Origin: Chondrus crispus
Taxonomy: Eukaryota > Rhodophyta > Florideophyceae > Gigartinales > Gigartinaceae
Length of the DNA: 64,000 bases
Direction: 5' to 3'
Assembly: GCF_000350225.1 (NCBI RefSeq)
Contig: NW_005179158.1
Span: 390,298 to 454,297 of the forward strand
Shown piece after piece: positions 1 through 10,617 of the stretch. The position numbers were made by a program, and so were the translations under genes. The stretch's first letter is position 1; each line of letters starts with the position of its first letter. The notes beneath the pieces are model-generated. The model made no database searches. It saw nothing but the letters and a program-made list of their open reading frames with translations, and had not been told where the DNA came from.

Positions 1-480
1 GTTGTCGTGGGAATTTCGGCCCCCACCTCAAGCCCCCCACACATCAGCGTGGTGACCGGTACCGAAGGCGATCATCGTCCCGTTCGGATGCCGCCTCCTC
101 CCGCTCCGCATCCGTCCGGCCGGTCTTCCCCGGCGCGCCTCCGTGAGGAGGCCGCGTTCACTGCCCTGCAGTACGCTTGCTCCTTCCAGGTGGCAACAGT
201 TCCTTCGTCGGTTGAGCAGGCGCTGCTGCAGGCGCGCGAGTGGATGCACCAAGCCAAGCAGCTGGAGACGACCGTTGCGGCGCTCCAAGAGGCCTCCACC
301 GCGACGGAGCGTGAGCGCGTCGAGCATCACAAGAAGCTCCGCGGCGTGCAGGACATCCTCGCGGTCGTCAGCCAACGTCTCGCGGCGCCGCCGATGCCTG
401 CCGCTACGGTCGGGGCCTCGCGCTCCGCGCCCGAAGATGCTGCGGCGGCTCCGCCGGCGAAGCGCACGCGTCGTTCTTGA
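1..480 (+). CDS. Antisense coiled-coil ORF of gypsy-1 (5' end outside window)
   Basis: This ORF lies on the strand opposite to pol, between the pol stop (657) and the missing 3' LTR. It is open through the window edge, with no ATG start in view, so it is partial. The first third is Pro/Ser-rich. The middle (about residues 65-125) is a Gln/Glu/Ala-rich helix likely to form a coiled coil. The C-terminus is Ala/Pro-rich and ends in a basic KRTRRS tail that could be a nuclear localisation signal. No known family was recognised. Gypsy-2 has an ORF with the same placement, orientation and C-terminal coiled coil, so it is probably an accessory gene of this element family. Whether it is expressed is unknown. 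Confidence 0.5.
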   Translation, partial: VVVGISAPTSSPPHISVVTGTEGDHRPVRMPPPPAPHPSGRSSPARLREEAAFTALQYACSFQVATVPSSVEQALLQAREWMHQAKQLETTVAALQEASTATERERVEHHKKLRGVQDILAVVSQRLAAPPMPAATVGASRSAPEDAAAAPPAKRTRRS

Positions 481-656
481 GCCCCGACCCGTTGGTCTCC
501 CCCTTTCGCGTAGCCCATGAGGGGCTTCGCCCACAGTAAACAGAGCCGATTAGCGGTGTTCCTTGCCTTTTCCTTTTGGCGCGTGCGGGCGGCAGTGCAC
601 GACGCGCGCGAGCGAGGTCGTCCTGACGGTTCGGCCATGCGAGGCCGGAAGAAGCG

Positions 657-3600
657 CTACGCGAGCGCGCTTGTCCGTCCTTGGCGCGTACGCCAATATC
701 GGTCGATGAAAGGTTGCGGGAGCCCCTCGGAGGGCTCGTAGGTATCGTCGGAAGCGGCGTACCCGTACCAGCGAACCTTGTACTCGATGCCGCCGCTGGT
801 CATACGGTGTCCGACGATGCGGTCAACGACGTATTCCGCGCGGGGCGTTGTGGTTTGTGCGTCCGATGCGGATGTAATGGCCGAGATGACAGTGTCCCCC
901 GGCCCGCGTGGCATTTTTGTAACGCGGTCGATGCTCACGCGGTTCTCCACACCGTCCTGCTCGATGAGGACCGTGGTGTCCGTAGCGGAGCGCACGCGAA
1001 ACGGCCCCTCTGTCCTTGGTAGAAGTTTGACAGAGAGCTCGTCCGTTCCGGTCGTACCTTGCGCACGCGTGCGTCGCTCGACGCTTGTCAACCGGCGGGG
1101 CGGGCGATCAACGTAGACAAAATCGCCTGCCACAACGACCGGACGGAAGCGGACCTTCTTGTCAAAATCGTCCTTGTACCGCTTTTGCGATGCGGATAAT
1201 TTCGTCCGAGCGCGGTCGAGAGCGTCGCGAAGCTTGCGCAGCGTGGCGCGCTTGTACTGCACCGGGGTCCGCGGGTCCTCTCGATGGGTCCCCGCGTCCT
1301 GCGGCACAGTACCGGGGAGAATCAAACCGGACGGTGGACGCGTTAACACCAGGTCGAACGGAGTCGTCTCCGTCGACCGGTGGACCTGCGTATTGTAGGC
1401 GAAGGTCAGCGGCTGCACGTAGTCGTCCCAATCGCGCCGGTGCTCCTCCACGTAGTGCCGGAGGCGTTGCACCAGCGTGCGATTGAACCGTTCGGTCTGC
1501 CCATTCGACTGGGGGTGGTAGGCTGTCGTGAGATAATGTCGCACCCCCAAGAGGGCGCATACCGCGTCGAAGAACTTCGCAGCGAACTGGGGGCCATTGT
1601 CGGTCAGTACGTAGCGCGGCGCTCCGTAAACGTATACCCAGTTGTCTAAAAACGCGTTTGCGACGACCGAAGCGGTTGTGGTCCGGAGCGGGATACTGCG
1701 CGTTAGCTTGGAGAACCGGTCGGTAATTACCAACACGTGTTGGTTTCCGTGCGCAGTCTTGGGCAGGGGCCCCAGGAGGTCCATCGCGACAGACTCCAAG
1801 GGGCCCGGCGCGGGGAACAGCTTGAGATCCTTTTGGTTGTTGACAAGCGTCCCGCGGGTCGCAGCACACGAGGTGCAATTCCGTACGGTCGAAAACGCGT
1901 CGCTGGCCATGTATGGCCAGTAGTACTCCCTGCGAAGGGTGTAGTACATACGCGTCGCTCCCGGGTGACCTGCCAACCTCGGATGGTGTGCCAGGTACAG
2001 TACCCGGGGGCGCAACCGAGCCGGTACCACGCGCTGCAGGGTTCCATTCAGCGGGGACGTCCTCACGAGAAATCCGTAACGGTTGATGTCGAACTTCGAG
2101 TTCGGCGTCCCGACGGTTTCCGCGGCGAAGCAACAGAAGGCGTCCTCAGCTTGTTCGCGTAGAAATTCCTCAACCGAGATGGAGGCAGCGTGGCATTCCT
2201 CCGGAGTTATTGCGAGCGTGTGACAACCGTCCGGACGGTCTCGCGGCGGGTCCCAGTGCACATTGTCCAGGAGGACCTCGCTGCCCTCACCGTACTGGAC
2301 CGCGAAGCACGGGACCTCATCATCGACCGGTTCGGTGTCTCCTCCATCGGTACGTAAGCGCGATACGTCGTCAGCGAGTTGGTGCTTGACGCCTGGGCGG
2401 TACTGTACCTCGTAGTCGTACTCCGCCAAGCGCAGGCGCCAGCGAGCGAGCCGACCGGAACTGTCCGCTAAATTGAGGACCCAGCGTAGGGCCTCGTGAT
2501 CCGTGCGGAGGTTGAACGCGCTTCCGTATAGGTACGGCCGTAGGGTGAAGATGCTCCACACTACGGCCAAGCATTCCTTTTCGGTAGTCGTATAATTGCG
2601 CTCCGCGTCGGTCAACGCACGGCTCCAATATCCGATCGGTCGAGTACCTCTATCGGGTTGCTCCTGTAGAAGGGCGCAACCCACTTGGTGTCCGCACGCG
2701 TCGGTGTCCAGCGTATATTTCCGTCCGTAGCGGGGCAGCGCGAGGATTGGCGGCGACACGAGGCGCCGCTTCAATTCCTCAAACGCCGCCTATTCCGTAT
2801 CGGTTAATATATCGAACTCGTAGGGCAGATTCTTGCCGGTCTTCTTGTTCAGCGGCGCGGCGATCCTCGCGAATCCTTGCACAAACCGTCGGTACACGTT
2901 GCACATCCCGAGAAAGGATCGCAGTTCCGTTTGGTTCGTAGGCGCGCGCGCGCGCTCGATCGCAATGACGTTGCGTCACCCCACCTCCAACCGTCCCGGA
3001 CGAATGACGTGCCCGAGATAGGTTACGGAGGTGTCGAAAAACGCGCACTTTGCCAATTTTAGCGACACGCCCGCCGTATGTAGAAGCCGTAGTACCTCTC
3101 GCACGTGTGCCATATGTTCCGTAACGGTTCGCCAGTACGATGACGTCATCGAGGTAGACCAGCGCGGTCTCCCATTTCACGCGGGACAGGATGATGTCGA
3201 CCGCTCGTTGAAATGTCGCGGGCGCGTTTTTGAGACCGAACGGCATGCGTAGGAAGCGGTAGAGACCCGAATGCGACGCAAACGTAGTTTTGTCGCGGTC
3301 CTCCTCGGCGATCTCTACCTGCCAATACCCGCTATTACAGTCTAGCGTGGTAAAGACAGTGGCATCGCCGAGCGAGTCGATACATTCGTCCATGCGCGGT
3401 AGTGGGTAGGAGTCGCGAACCGTAACGGCGTTTAGCTTGCGATAGTCCACGCAGAACCGCATGGTCCCGTCCTTTTTAGGGACGAAGACCACGGGGCTCG
3501 CCCACTCGGCCGATGTCGGTTCGATGACTCCCGCGCGCAGCATGCAGTCGATTTCCTTCTTCTCCTTCTCGCGCGCGATGGGTCCGGCTCGGTAAGGTGC

Positions 3601-5205
3601 TTGGTAGATCGGCTTCGCACCGGGCTTCAGCTCGATGCGATGCTTCGTAGCATCGATCTTACCCAAGTGGCCGGACCACATGTCCTTGAACTCGGACAGC
3701 ATGTCCATAATTTCCGACCGGACGGTACTGTCTTCTGCACCAATATGGACGTCTTCTTCCCACGAGCGGGTCTTCTCCGCGTCCGTATCGGTCCGCTCAT
3801 CCGTGTTAGCGGGATTGCCACTGTAGGCGTCGTTCGTTTCCGGTTCTTCGCGTCGCGCGCCTCCTCCCGTAGCGGTGGTGGATTTAATTCTGCCATCTTC
3901 CGTAACGGGTCCTTCTCGTCGCGCACATTCCTCCGCAGCGGTCGAGGAATTATTTTTGTTCCCTCCCCCTTCCTTAGCGTCGGCCTCTCCGGGGACGGGC
4001 ACGCCAAGTGTCAGGATGTGTGTGGGGGAAGGCAACGCGAGACCAACAACGGTATGCGTGGGGACGTGGGCCGCGCGGCTTCCGAAGTTGCTAACGAGCA
4101 CCGTAAACGGCTCGCCCGGGAGGAGGTCCATGACCCCCTGGGCCATCAGGCATAAATTCTTATGCGCCGTTTTGGGGTGGTTTTGGAGGAAGCAAAGCCC
4201 CCCAACCGGTGTTGCGACGCGTACCATCGCTTGGGTCATCGGGGGTATCGTCACCCCCTTGACCACGCGAATTTTCCGTGACGGTACGTTCGTCGGGAAC
4301 TGCGCGCGCTTCCGGTCGGCCGAATTTTCCTCCTGTGGGAGCTGCTGCGACGGTCCCCTCGAGGCCATCTTGCGGTCGTGCCTCGAGGGTGTGACTCCCG
4401 TCAGCGCTACGGACGGCGCATGATGGAACAGCACCTTTCTCTGCGGTGGCAGAATCGCCTTCACGTGGCGATCCAGGAACGTGGTTCCGAGGATACAGTC
4501 CACCGCGAGGTTGGTGACGACCAAGAACGGTACGCGCGCGACGAACTCACCAATCCGGACGTACAGCTTGAGCTCGCCGAGGGCCTTCATCGACCTATTC
4601 GAAGCGTCGATGAGCGGCGGGCTCCGCGCGGACTGGATGGCAGCGCGCCACGGTTCTGCCACACAGCGTAGGTGGATTAGATTCGGGCCGGCGCCCGAAT
4701 CTAGAACCGGCGTGATGGCGCGCATCATCGCCCGTCGTTGTCCCACCGTTGCGGTGACCTTGTAATTTTGCTTCTTGAAGAAGCAAATTGTCTCTTCGTC
4801 CGTTCGGCTCTGCGATTGCGCGCGTACCGAAGCGGTCGACGGGGTGCCTTGTTTATTGAGGCTTGGCACGGGGAGGATCGTCGACGCCTCTACACGTCCT
4901 CCCCGGCTTCCCCCGTCAACCCAAGGTCCTCGGGCCCCTCGTCCGTCAGCGGTAACGCGGGTTCTTCCGATTGGACGGTCTCGCGCGGCTCGACCACGTT
5001 GATGCCCGTGGGAGCCTGCGCACGCGAATTTCGCCACGCGGTCCGCGGTTGACGCTCGAACGGCGAGCCTGGGCGGAGACCTTGACGGATCCGAAGCTTT
5101 TGGTAATTGGCCTCGCGGGCCTGCAAAAGCTTCGAACGCAGCGCACTGTCCGCCACCACAGGACATTGCTCCTGTCCGTGGGTCAGGTCCAGACAGAACC
5201 GACAC
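657..5205 (-). pseudogene. Gypsy-1 pol (protease, RT, RNase H, integrase, chromodomain), broken
   Basis: Pol of a chromodomain Ty3/gypsy element. The first open segment (5205 to about 3130) has a retropepsin with a DSGA active site and the RT core ending in YLDDV. A short deletion or frameshift at about 3120-3165 follows. The reading then continues in another frame with a TGA (2976-2978) and a TAG (2790-2792), and from 2774 runs open to 657. That last segment has RNase H (TDAC and DALRW-like motifs), the HHCC zinc-binding region, the integrase core with DILGPLP-like, SDNGPQF-like and NGQTERF motifs (D, D, E), and a C-terminal chromodomain near residues 640-690. The pol frame is -1 relative to gag and overlaps it by about 316 bp, which suggests frameshift expression in the intact ancestor. 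Confidence 0.93.
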
Positions 5206-7046
5206 GGCGGGCGTCCAGGTAATCCTTGATTGAAGAACCGGACCCGCTGGTTCTGTACTGGCCTTCCGTACGGATATGCGCGCGCGTCACCTTGTTGGGC
5301 CGGCGCCATCGGTGCGCCCGCCGGGGACGAGGCAGGTGACGGATGGTAGCTAGTCGGCGGCGAGCTAAGCGAGCTCGGCGTCGCCGACTGGTCCGTCACC
5401 GCCAGTATCTCCTCCGTTTCGGTTCCGCGCGCTGTCGGGAGTTCAGACAGGGACTCGACCGACAGTACGGGCCTTGTCCGCGCGTTGCGCGCGAAACTTC
5501 TCACCGAATCGGGCGGTGCTTGAGGCGACGCGAGCGAGGTCGCCTGTCTTCGAGCCGAGCGGTGCGTTTCGCCTATCGCTTGCGCGTAGCGTGCCACCGC
5601 TTGGTAGTCCACGCCCGGATGCGTCGCGAGATAGTTCCGCACCTGCGCGCACGTCGCTGGCAGAAGTCCCTCAACGAAAAGGGACTTCAAGCGCCTGTCC
5701 GAAAATACGGTTCCGCAGCGCAACGCCTTGTCGCACAACTGATTACTGTACACCTCCTCCGTCATATTAGAGCTCTGACGGAAGGAGGTGACATCACCGA
5801 CCGCTTCGGAAATAACTTCGTCAGTCGCGTACGTGCGCAATAAAAAGTTAACAACTTCCGCGTAGGTTTCGAGCATATCGCGCTGCTCCGCATCGACCGC
5901 CATGGTGTTCCCGTGTAGCCTGGACTGGAGCAAGGCGTGAGCCTGCCCAGTCATATAGAACTGGAAACACCATACGGCCGCGCCTTCGCTGACCCCATTG
6001 TGGTCGCAGGCCATCTTGAAGCGCGCGAGAAATCCTAGCACCGCGATTGGATTTTGACCACCGAATGTGTGGGTTTTCAGCTGAACGTCCAACTTCTTCC
6101 GATATCGGTTAACTCGCCGCGCGGTACTGGCGTCGTAGCGCGCGCTGCCATTTTCCAGCCTATACGTGCGGTAGTCGACGGCCTTGGTGAACAGGTCGTT
6201 CAGCGGTCTGATCACCGGCAACCGTTTCGGATCCCGCCTCGGGGCAGACCAGCGGTCTCTGCCCCTGCGATGGCGGTCTCCTTCTCCGCCGGGGCTACTG
6301 TAGCCCTTCGGATCGGAGTCTTCTCGCCGGAACCGACGTCGGTCGCGCGCATTGCGGCCTCTGCGCGATCCGTCCGACTCGGTGTCCTCGTCATCGGAGG
6401 GGTATCCACCTCCTCCGGCATCGCAGTATCGCGTATAGCGTCCTTTGCGGTTATCATCGAAGGGGTAACCGACCCCTTCAGCATCGCGGTATCGCGTGTA
6501 GCGTCCGTCGCGGTTATCATCGGAGGGTAACCGACCCCTCCGGCATCGCGGTATCGCGCGTAGCGTCCGTCGCGGTTCTTGCGCGTCGCCCTGTGGCGAC
6601 GTCTTTGTAGCACCATAAATTGGTGGGAGGTAAATGGTCTTACCCTCCGGGTGAGGGGCCATTGTACCGATCCCGGGTGCGGCGCCGATCGGTTCAGCGT
6701 GCGTTAGCGTAGGATCCGGAGCGGTTGAGTCGCGCTGCTCGCGTGCGTCGACTCCTGCTCCGGCGAAGGTCGTGGCCAGACGATTGGCCACGGCGGAGCT
6801 GATCGCTCCCTTTCGAGCCGTGCCGGACGGGGATTCTTCATCCACAGTGGTGAGAGCGGTCACCACCTCGCATTGGACTTGAGCGGGTAGAAGTTCGTCC
6901 AAAAGCCGTGGTATCGCGCTGCGTACGTGCGCGTCCACGAGCGCGGGCACCGTTCGGTCGAGGCATACGCGCGCTACCTGGGGGAGTTCCGTAGCGAGGA
7001 ACTCCTCGACCCAGGCCTGGATGCGCGTCTGAATCGCGTCGACCAT
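4890..7046 (-). CDS. Gypsy-1 Gag
   Basis: An intact 718-codon gag ORF beginning with ATG at 7046. The N-terminal third is acidic and Arg/Asp-rich and includes three copies of a 21-residue repeat (DNRDGRYTRYRDA type). The middle (about residues 320-510) has the helical capsid fold typical of gypsy gag. A CCHC zinc knuckle (C-x2-C-x4-H-x4-C) lies at about residue 625. The protein would package element RNA in virus-like particles. The pol frame opens inside its last 105 codons in the -1 frame. Gypsy-2 has a homologous gag of 856 residues. Confidence 0.9.
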   Translation of the reverse strand: MVDAIQTRIQAWVEEFLATELPQVARVCLDRTVPALVDAHVRSAIPRLLDELLPAQVQCEVVTALTTVDEESPSGTARKGAISSAVANRLATTFAGAGVDAREQRDSTAPDPTLTHAEPIGAAPGIGTMAPHPEGKTIYLPPIYGATKTSPQGDAQEPRRTLRAIPRCRRGRLPSDDNRDGRYTRYRDAEGVGYPFDDNRKGRYTRYCDAGGGGYPSDDEDTESDGSRRGRNARDRRRFRREDSDPKGYSSPGGEGDRHRRGRDRWSAPRRDPKRLPVIRPLNDLFTKAVDYRTYRLENGSARYDASTARRVNRYRKKLDVQLKTHTFGGQNPIAVLGFLARFKMACDHNGVSEGAAVWCFQFYMTGQAHALLQSRLHGNTMAVDAEQRDMLETYAEVVNFLLRTYATDEVISEAVGDVTSFRQSSNMTEEVYSNQLCDKALRCGTVFSDRRLKSLFVEGLLPATCAQVRNYLATHPGVDYQAVARYAQAIGETHRSARRQATSLASPQAPPDSVRSFARNARTRPVLSVESLSELPTARGTETEEILAVTDQSATPSSLSSPPTSYHPSPASSPAGAPMAPAQQGDARAYPYGRPVQNQRVRFFNQGLPGRPPCRFCLDLTHGQEQCPVVADSALRSKLLQAREANYQKLRIRQGLRPGSPFERQPRTAWRNSRAQAPTGINVVEPRETVQSEEPALPLTDEGPEDLGLTGEAGEDV
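6391..6578 (-). repeat. Three-copy 63-bp minisatellite inside gypsy-1 gag
   Basis: Three tandem units start at about 6391, 6454 and 6517. The two left units are 63 bp and the right unit is 62 bp. On the coding strand the short unit comes first, so it is translated in a different frame from the other two. This looks like recent slippage in a region of gag that tolerates length and sequence change. Confidence 0.75.
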
Positions 7047-7369
7047 CCATTAGACACGATTCTCAGTGCCTGCCGACACGGCCGGCGTAACATCCGATGC
7101 GGACGCTCGCGTGCGGCCCGGTCGCAGTGGCAGTCGCAGCAGGGGTTCCGGGTTCTCTACCCGGGGGCGCGGGGCGCCACTGCCACTGCGGGTGCTCAGA
7201 CGCCCGGAGGCGGAGTCTCCCCCTTGATCCGGTCGGTTCATCGTCGAATACGCTTCGCGATCGACGCAGTGATTTCTCAACCTTTTCCGTCCGTACGGTT
7301 CTGCGCGCGATCGAGCGACTACGCGTGCGGCTCAAACTCGAGAGTTATCCCCTCCACAAGAGTACCAAA
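7047..7369 (-). other. Gypsy-1 leader with candidate primer-binding site
   Basis: This is the untranslated stretch between the 5' LTR end and the gag ATG. On the element strand the LTR ends in CCCACA and is followed within two bases by TGGTACTCTTGTGGAGG, which has the TGG start expected of a site pairing with a tRNA 3' CCA end. The primer tRNA was not identified. No gene is present. Confidence 0.5.
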
Positions 7370-8206
7370 TGTGGGATAACTTCTCTCCGCCCTGGGTTGG
7401 GTGAGAGGCGGAGGCTCTAGCGAGGGAGCACGCGGCGCGGACGCGACGCGCTAATTGAACCGATCGGACGAGCTCGCGAAAAGGGAGTGGCTCACTGGCC
7501 GGTTACGCGCAGTCGCCCCGTGGTGCATAAACGGGAGCGACCGGTAACGGGTTAGAAGCCAGCGCGCGCGACAGACAACCGAAAACGGACGTACGTAGGC
7601 GTGAAAGGGACGGGGGCGAGCTTGCCCCCGTTTACTGGTGGGGACGGGTGCCAGATCTTAACCCCGCAGAGGGACGCCTCGGACGGCTGTCCCAGTACAG
7701 TAGTACAGCACCTGCCGCCTAGTGCGTGCCGGGTACTGTACACAATTAAAAAACTAGCGCCATAATTGCTACTACCGCACGGACGCTGCTACTACACGTG
7801 TGCACTACTGTACACGCGTGTTGCTTACAGACTACCGCACGGACGACACGTGTGCTAACGCGCACACGTAACACGCGCAGACTACTGCTCGGACGACACG
7901 TGCACTACTGTACACGTACGCCAGATTATGACCGCTCGGCATGCGCGCGCGCTCGCTACACGTGGGCACAGCCGCCCACGTGTATACCGTATACGGCCAT
8001 TCGATGACCTCCGCGCGCTCGCGCCGGTCATTATACTACAGCCCCCAGCCACCTCGGCTTCTACGCTACCTGTTTTACAGCGTTTAGTTACATCTATCTA
8101 CATCTCTGCATTACATTTTACGCTCTCAAGCTTATCAATAAACCAAGTGTGTCAACAGGCAAAACAAGGGCCCAGCCGGTACTTGCGACGAAGCGCCGCT
8201 ACTACA
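7370..8206 (-). repeat. Gypsy-1 5' LTR (about 837 bp)
   Basis: On the element strand the LTR runs from TGTAGTAGCG (starting at 8206) to CCCACA (ending at 7370), with TGT...ACA ends. The right edge is fixed by the point where the copia-2 gag reading frame stops matching its homologue in copia-1. The interior (about 7740-8000) is dense in short palindromes built on ACACGTGT and TACTGTAC. The second LTR is outside the window, so the left boundary rests on the primer-site position and is less certain. Confidence 0.65.
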
Positions 8207-8628
8207 CTCATTGACTTCAGAATAGCTGCCAGCTGCTTTAAACGATTGATGTATGCGAGAACCTTTTCTCGGGTAAGCATCTTAACAGTGTAGAACTCAC
8301 GACAAGCAGCCAGTTTGTTGAGCAGAGTATGCCTTTTAAACACATTAAGGATTGATTCCCACATCTCATGAGCAGTTTCAGCATCACTTACATGCTCGAG
8401 ACGCTCATCTGACAACGAGAGGCCAATCAGTGCTTTAGCCTTACTGTCACCTCCGACCCACTTCCTACGCTCGTCAGGGTGTTCATCACTCGGAACCCTT
8501 CCTTCGATGATGTACTGATCAACATCACGTAGTGCAAGCAGAAGTTGTATTTTCTGCTTCCATACGTAGAAGTTGGAGTCCGTCAGTTTATCGATTCTGA
8601 TGGATCCTCCTCCTCCTTGATCTTCCAT
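8207..8628 (-). pseudogene. Copia-2 Gag, truncated by gypsy-1
   Basis: About 140 codons from the ATG at 8628. The N-terminus, with motifs such as KLTDSNFYVWKQK and LLALRDVDQY, is the UBN2-type copia gag start and is closely similar to copia-1 Gag (16151 downwards). It runs into the gypsy-1 LTR after a Ser-Met-Ser stretch. The conserved leader block just upstream (about 8668-8745) matches 16198-16255 of copia-1. Confidence 0.9.
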
Positions 8629-8798
8629 TTTAGTGCAAAAAGACTTGAAGTATTCGAAAAATCCGTCCAGGGATCCCAAGCCGTCAACCGATAGTCAACA
8701 CAATGGCAAGCCCACCCCTATAAGAAGTTCGATATGATTAGTATGAAGTTGCACTAGGAAAAATTTGAGAGCAGAGAAGCGATTTTATTAGAAAGAAA

Positions 8799-9348
8799 TC
8801 ACTGACTATTCTGTTCACAAACTACCTTTAAGTGTGCGGCACCGTTCTCGTGGCACTTCAGGTGCACGTGAGACTCAAAGACGCGATTGCAGGGAATACA
8901 CCGCGTAGTGTCTTTGGCGTTGGCAACCTGAATGCGATGAGGCCTAGATTGAGTGTGATCGTAAAAGGCCTTCGCACTATTGCCACTAACGCCGCACACT
9001 TTACAAAACCGCTTATACCGCGGGCACACCTTACGATTCCTCTTGCGCTCACGCTTAAACTGTTTATCCGCGAGAACAGCCGCTTTCCGAGCCGAGAAGC
9101 GATGCGTCGTTCTCTTTATTGGTGCGGGAACAGAGCGAGGAATACGAGGAATCCTATGAGGTGCGCTACTTGAGGACGGATCCGGAAGCGCGAGCAGAGG
9201 CAAATGTTGGTCCTCAGGCTCAAGCACCTCAACGGATACGACCTCCGATGTCCGAACCGTTCGACCGGTGACCAGTATCCCAGGCGCAGAGCGCACCGGT
9301 ACTAATTCCAGATCTAGCACAACTCCGTAGAACAGGTATTCAGAAAGA
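8799..9348 (-). CDS. Zinc-finger ORF in the copia-2 leader
   Basis: An ORF of about 180 codons with no in-frame ATG, between the leader repeats and gag. It has a basic middle (KRERKRNRKVC type) and two C2H2-like fingers. The first contains CKVCG followed by DHTQSRPH. The second is C-x2-C-x12-H-x5-H and contains CIPCNRVFESHVHLKCH, close to the U1C/JAZ matrin-type finger that often binds RNA. It ends in TGA at 8799-8801 with a polyadenylation-like AATAAA 10 bases further on (8789-8784). The upstream sequence is pyrimidine-rich and ends in AG, like a 3' splice site. Copia-1 has no counterpart here. It could be a captured host exon or an accessory ORF. Confidence 0.55.
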
Positions 9349-9489
9349 ATATAAGAAAATCGTCAGAAACAAATTTTGGAATTATTGCTCTTAATAACCA
9401 CCAAAACGTGTAAAGACGATCACTTTGATGTGCAGGAAATGAAAAGAAATTGATAACTTACTTTGCATGAAACAGTGACAAAAAACCAA

Positions 9490-9830
9490 ATACGAGATTG
9501 ACGACGACGGCGGTAGCGACGGCGAGAGCGACGACGAACACCAAAGACAGAGACAGCAGTAAGAACCACAGCAAGAACGAAAGCCAAACCAAGGATAAAA
9601 ACAACGAAGACAGCAGGAGCTATCACCAAGACCAACTGACACACAACCGCAAGAACGACAGCAGTAGCGAAAACAAAAACCAGGAACGACGGCAAGAACG
9701 AGAGCGACAACGACAGCGAGAAGACCAGCGGGAACAACGACGAGAAACAGCAGCGAAAACGACAACGACAACGACGGCAGAAACAACGGAACGAGAAGGA
9801 CAGACTCATGCAGCGGAAGGATAGCGAGGG
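9490..9830 (-). repeat. Copia-2 leader, pyrimidine-rich degenerate repeats
   Basis: On the element strand this leader is dominated by GTCGTT, GTTCTTGC and related short blocks (purine-rich on the plus strand). The copia-1 leader has the same composition and a clearer 24-bp period. Long ORFs here come from the low-complexity composition and are not counted as genes. Confidence 0.6.
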
Positions 9831-9845
9831 ACTGGGCCGATAACC
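9831..9845 (-). promoter_or_regulatory. Copia-2 primer-binding site (initiator tRNA-Met, internal)
   Basis: The element strand reads GGTTATCGGCCCAGT directly after the LTR. It is complementary, with one mismatch, to the anticodon arm of eukaryotic initiator tRNA-Met (CTGGGCCCATAACC). Copia-1 has the perfect version at the same place. Confidence 0.8.
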
Positions 9846-10617
9846 TAATGGTAGGTTCGGCGGGCAACGGAGGAAGGAAGGCAGGTTGATGAGTGTGAGT
9901 GAAGGAGTTGGTGCCGAGGTTTACTTTGATGCCGTTTTTCTGCGATACTTATACACTTTGAGTGCTACACTATCGCTCTACTCTGACTCCCAGTAAACCA
10001 TACTCTACTATGCGCGACCAAGCGCGGTCCTCTTGTGGCCCGACCATACTGTTCGATTTCCACTTTACGAATCGATTCGTAACTATTAGCTCACAACTAC
10101 TTCTCCACATTCCAAATGACTGTAAACTATGGCCCTATGCATGCAACTGTTTCACACCTTACTAATCTGCATCCAGTCATGCCAGACTTCATTGTTGTGC
10201 AACGAACAACTTGGCACTTGTCTATTTCCAACAACGCAAACGTCTTTCATATCACAATCGCCATACGTATCCTTGTTTCTCACCTTACTAATTTCGCCAA
10301 GCACTGTCAGACAATTATGGCAAGTTATAACAATGTGCATCCAGACTTTCTACACAACTCACATGAGAATACATGTAAATCACACGAGTACTGTCATGAA
10401 CTTGCATCCAACGGCGCACCATGACGAGAGCACAATGCAACGGCGCGTGCTCACGCAAGACTCGCATACAGCGAGACGCGTACACAGAATAATCGCACAA
10501 CTGTATTCCTCTCGCAAGAAGTAATTGTTGTACTTTTGATTCACATGTACTGTACTCGGACACGCGCAGGATTGCAAACAGTCTGACACTGTAAAACTGT
10601 AAACTCTCATGTGCATA
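9846..10617 (-). repeat. Copia-2 5' LTR (family A), lacking its start
   Basis: This is an inverted homologue of 32019-32794. It ends on the element strand in CCTACCATTA next to the primer site. Compared with the 1249-bp solo copy it lacks the first ~470 bp. It contains CCTTACTAAT-type motifs at 10157-10166 and 10283-10292, plus an inverted pair at about 10063-10082. Confidence 0.85.

Larger units (their letters stand above)
1..8206 (-). mobile_element. Gypsy-1: chromodomain Ty3/gypsy retrotransposon (3' end outside window)
   Basis: A Ty3/gypsy element read right to left: 5' LTR (7370-8206), short leader, gag (7046-4890), pol (5205-657), then an antisense ORF (1-480) before a 3' LTR that lies outside the window. 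Domain order is gag with CCHC knuckle, protease, RT, RNase H, integrase, chromodomain, which is diagnostic of chromoviruses. The right edge interrupts the gag reading frame of a copia element just after a Ser-Met-Ser stretch, so gypsy-1 inserted into copia-2. The target duplication cannot be checked because the left end is missing. Pol carries one frameshift and two nonsense codons, so this copy is defective. Confidence 0.93.
8207..10617 (-). mobile_element. Copia-2: Ty1/copia element, 5' part only
   Basis: The remaining part of a copia element reads right to left: a 5' LTR lacking its first ~470 bp (10617-9846), primer-binding site (9845-9831), long leader, a zinc-finger ORF, and the first 140 codons of gag. 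It is cut at 8206 by gypsy-1 and the rest lies outside the window. The LTR matches 32019-32794, the 3' two thirds of a full-length solo LTR inside gypsy-2. The right edge abuts the RT3 reading frame, so a deletion probably removed both the LTR start and part of RT3. Confidence 0.8.

Noticed and set aside
9400-9830. Long ORFs on both strands in the copia-2 leader
   Set aside because: They arise from low-complexity purine/pyrimidine sequence and have no domain; treated as leader.
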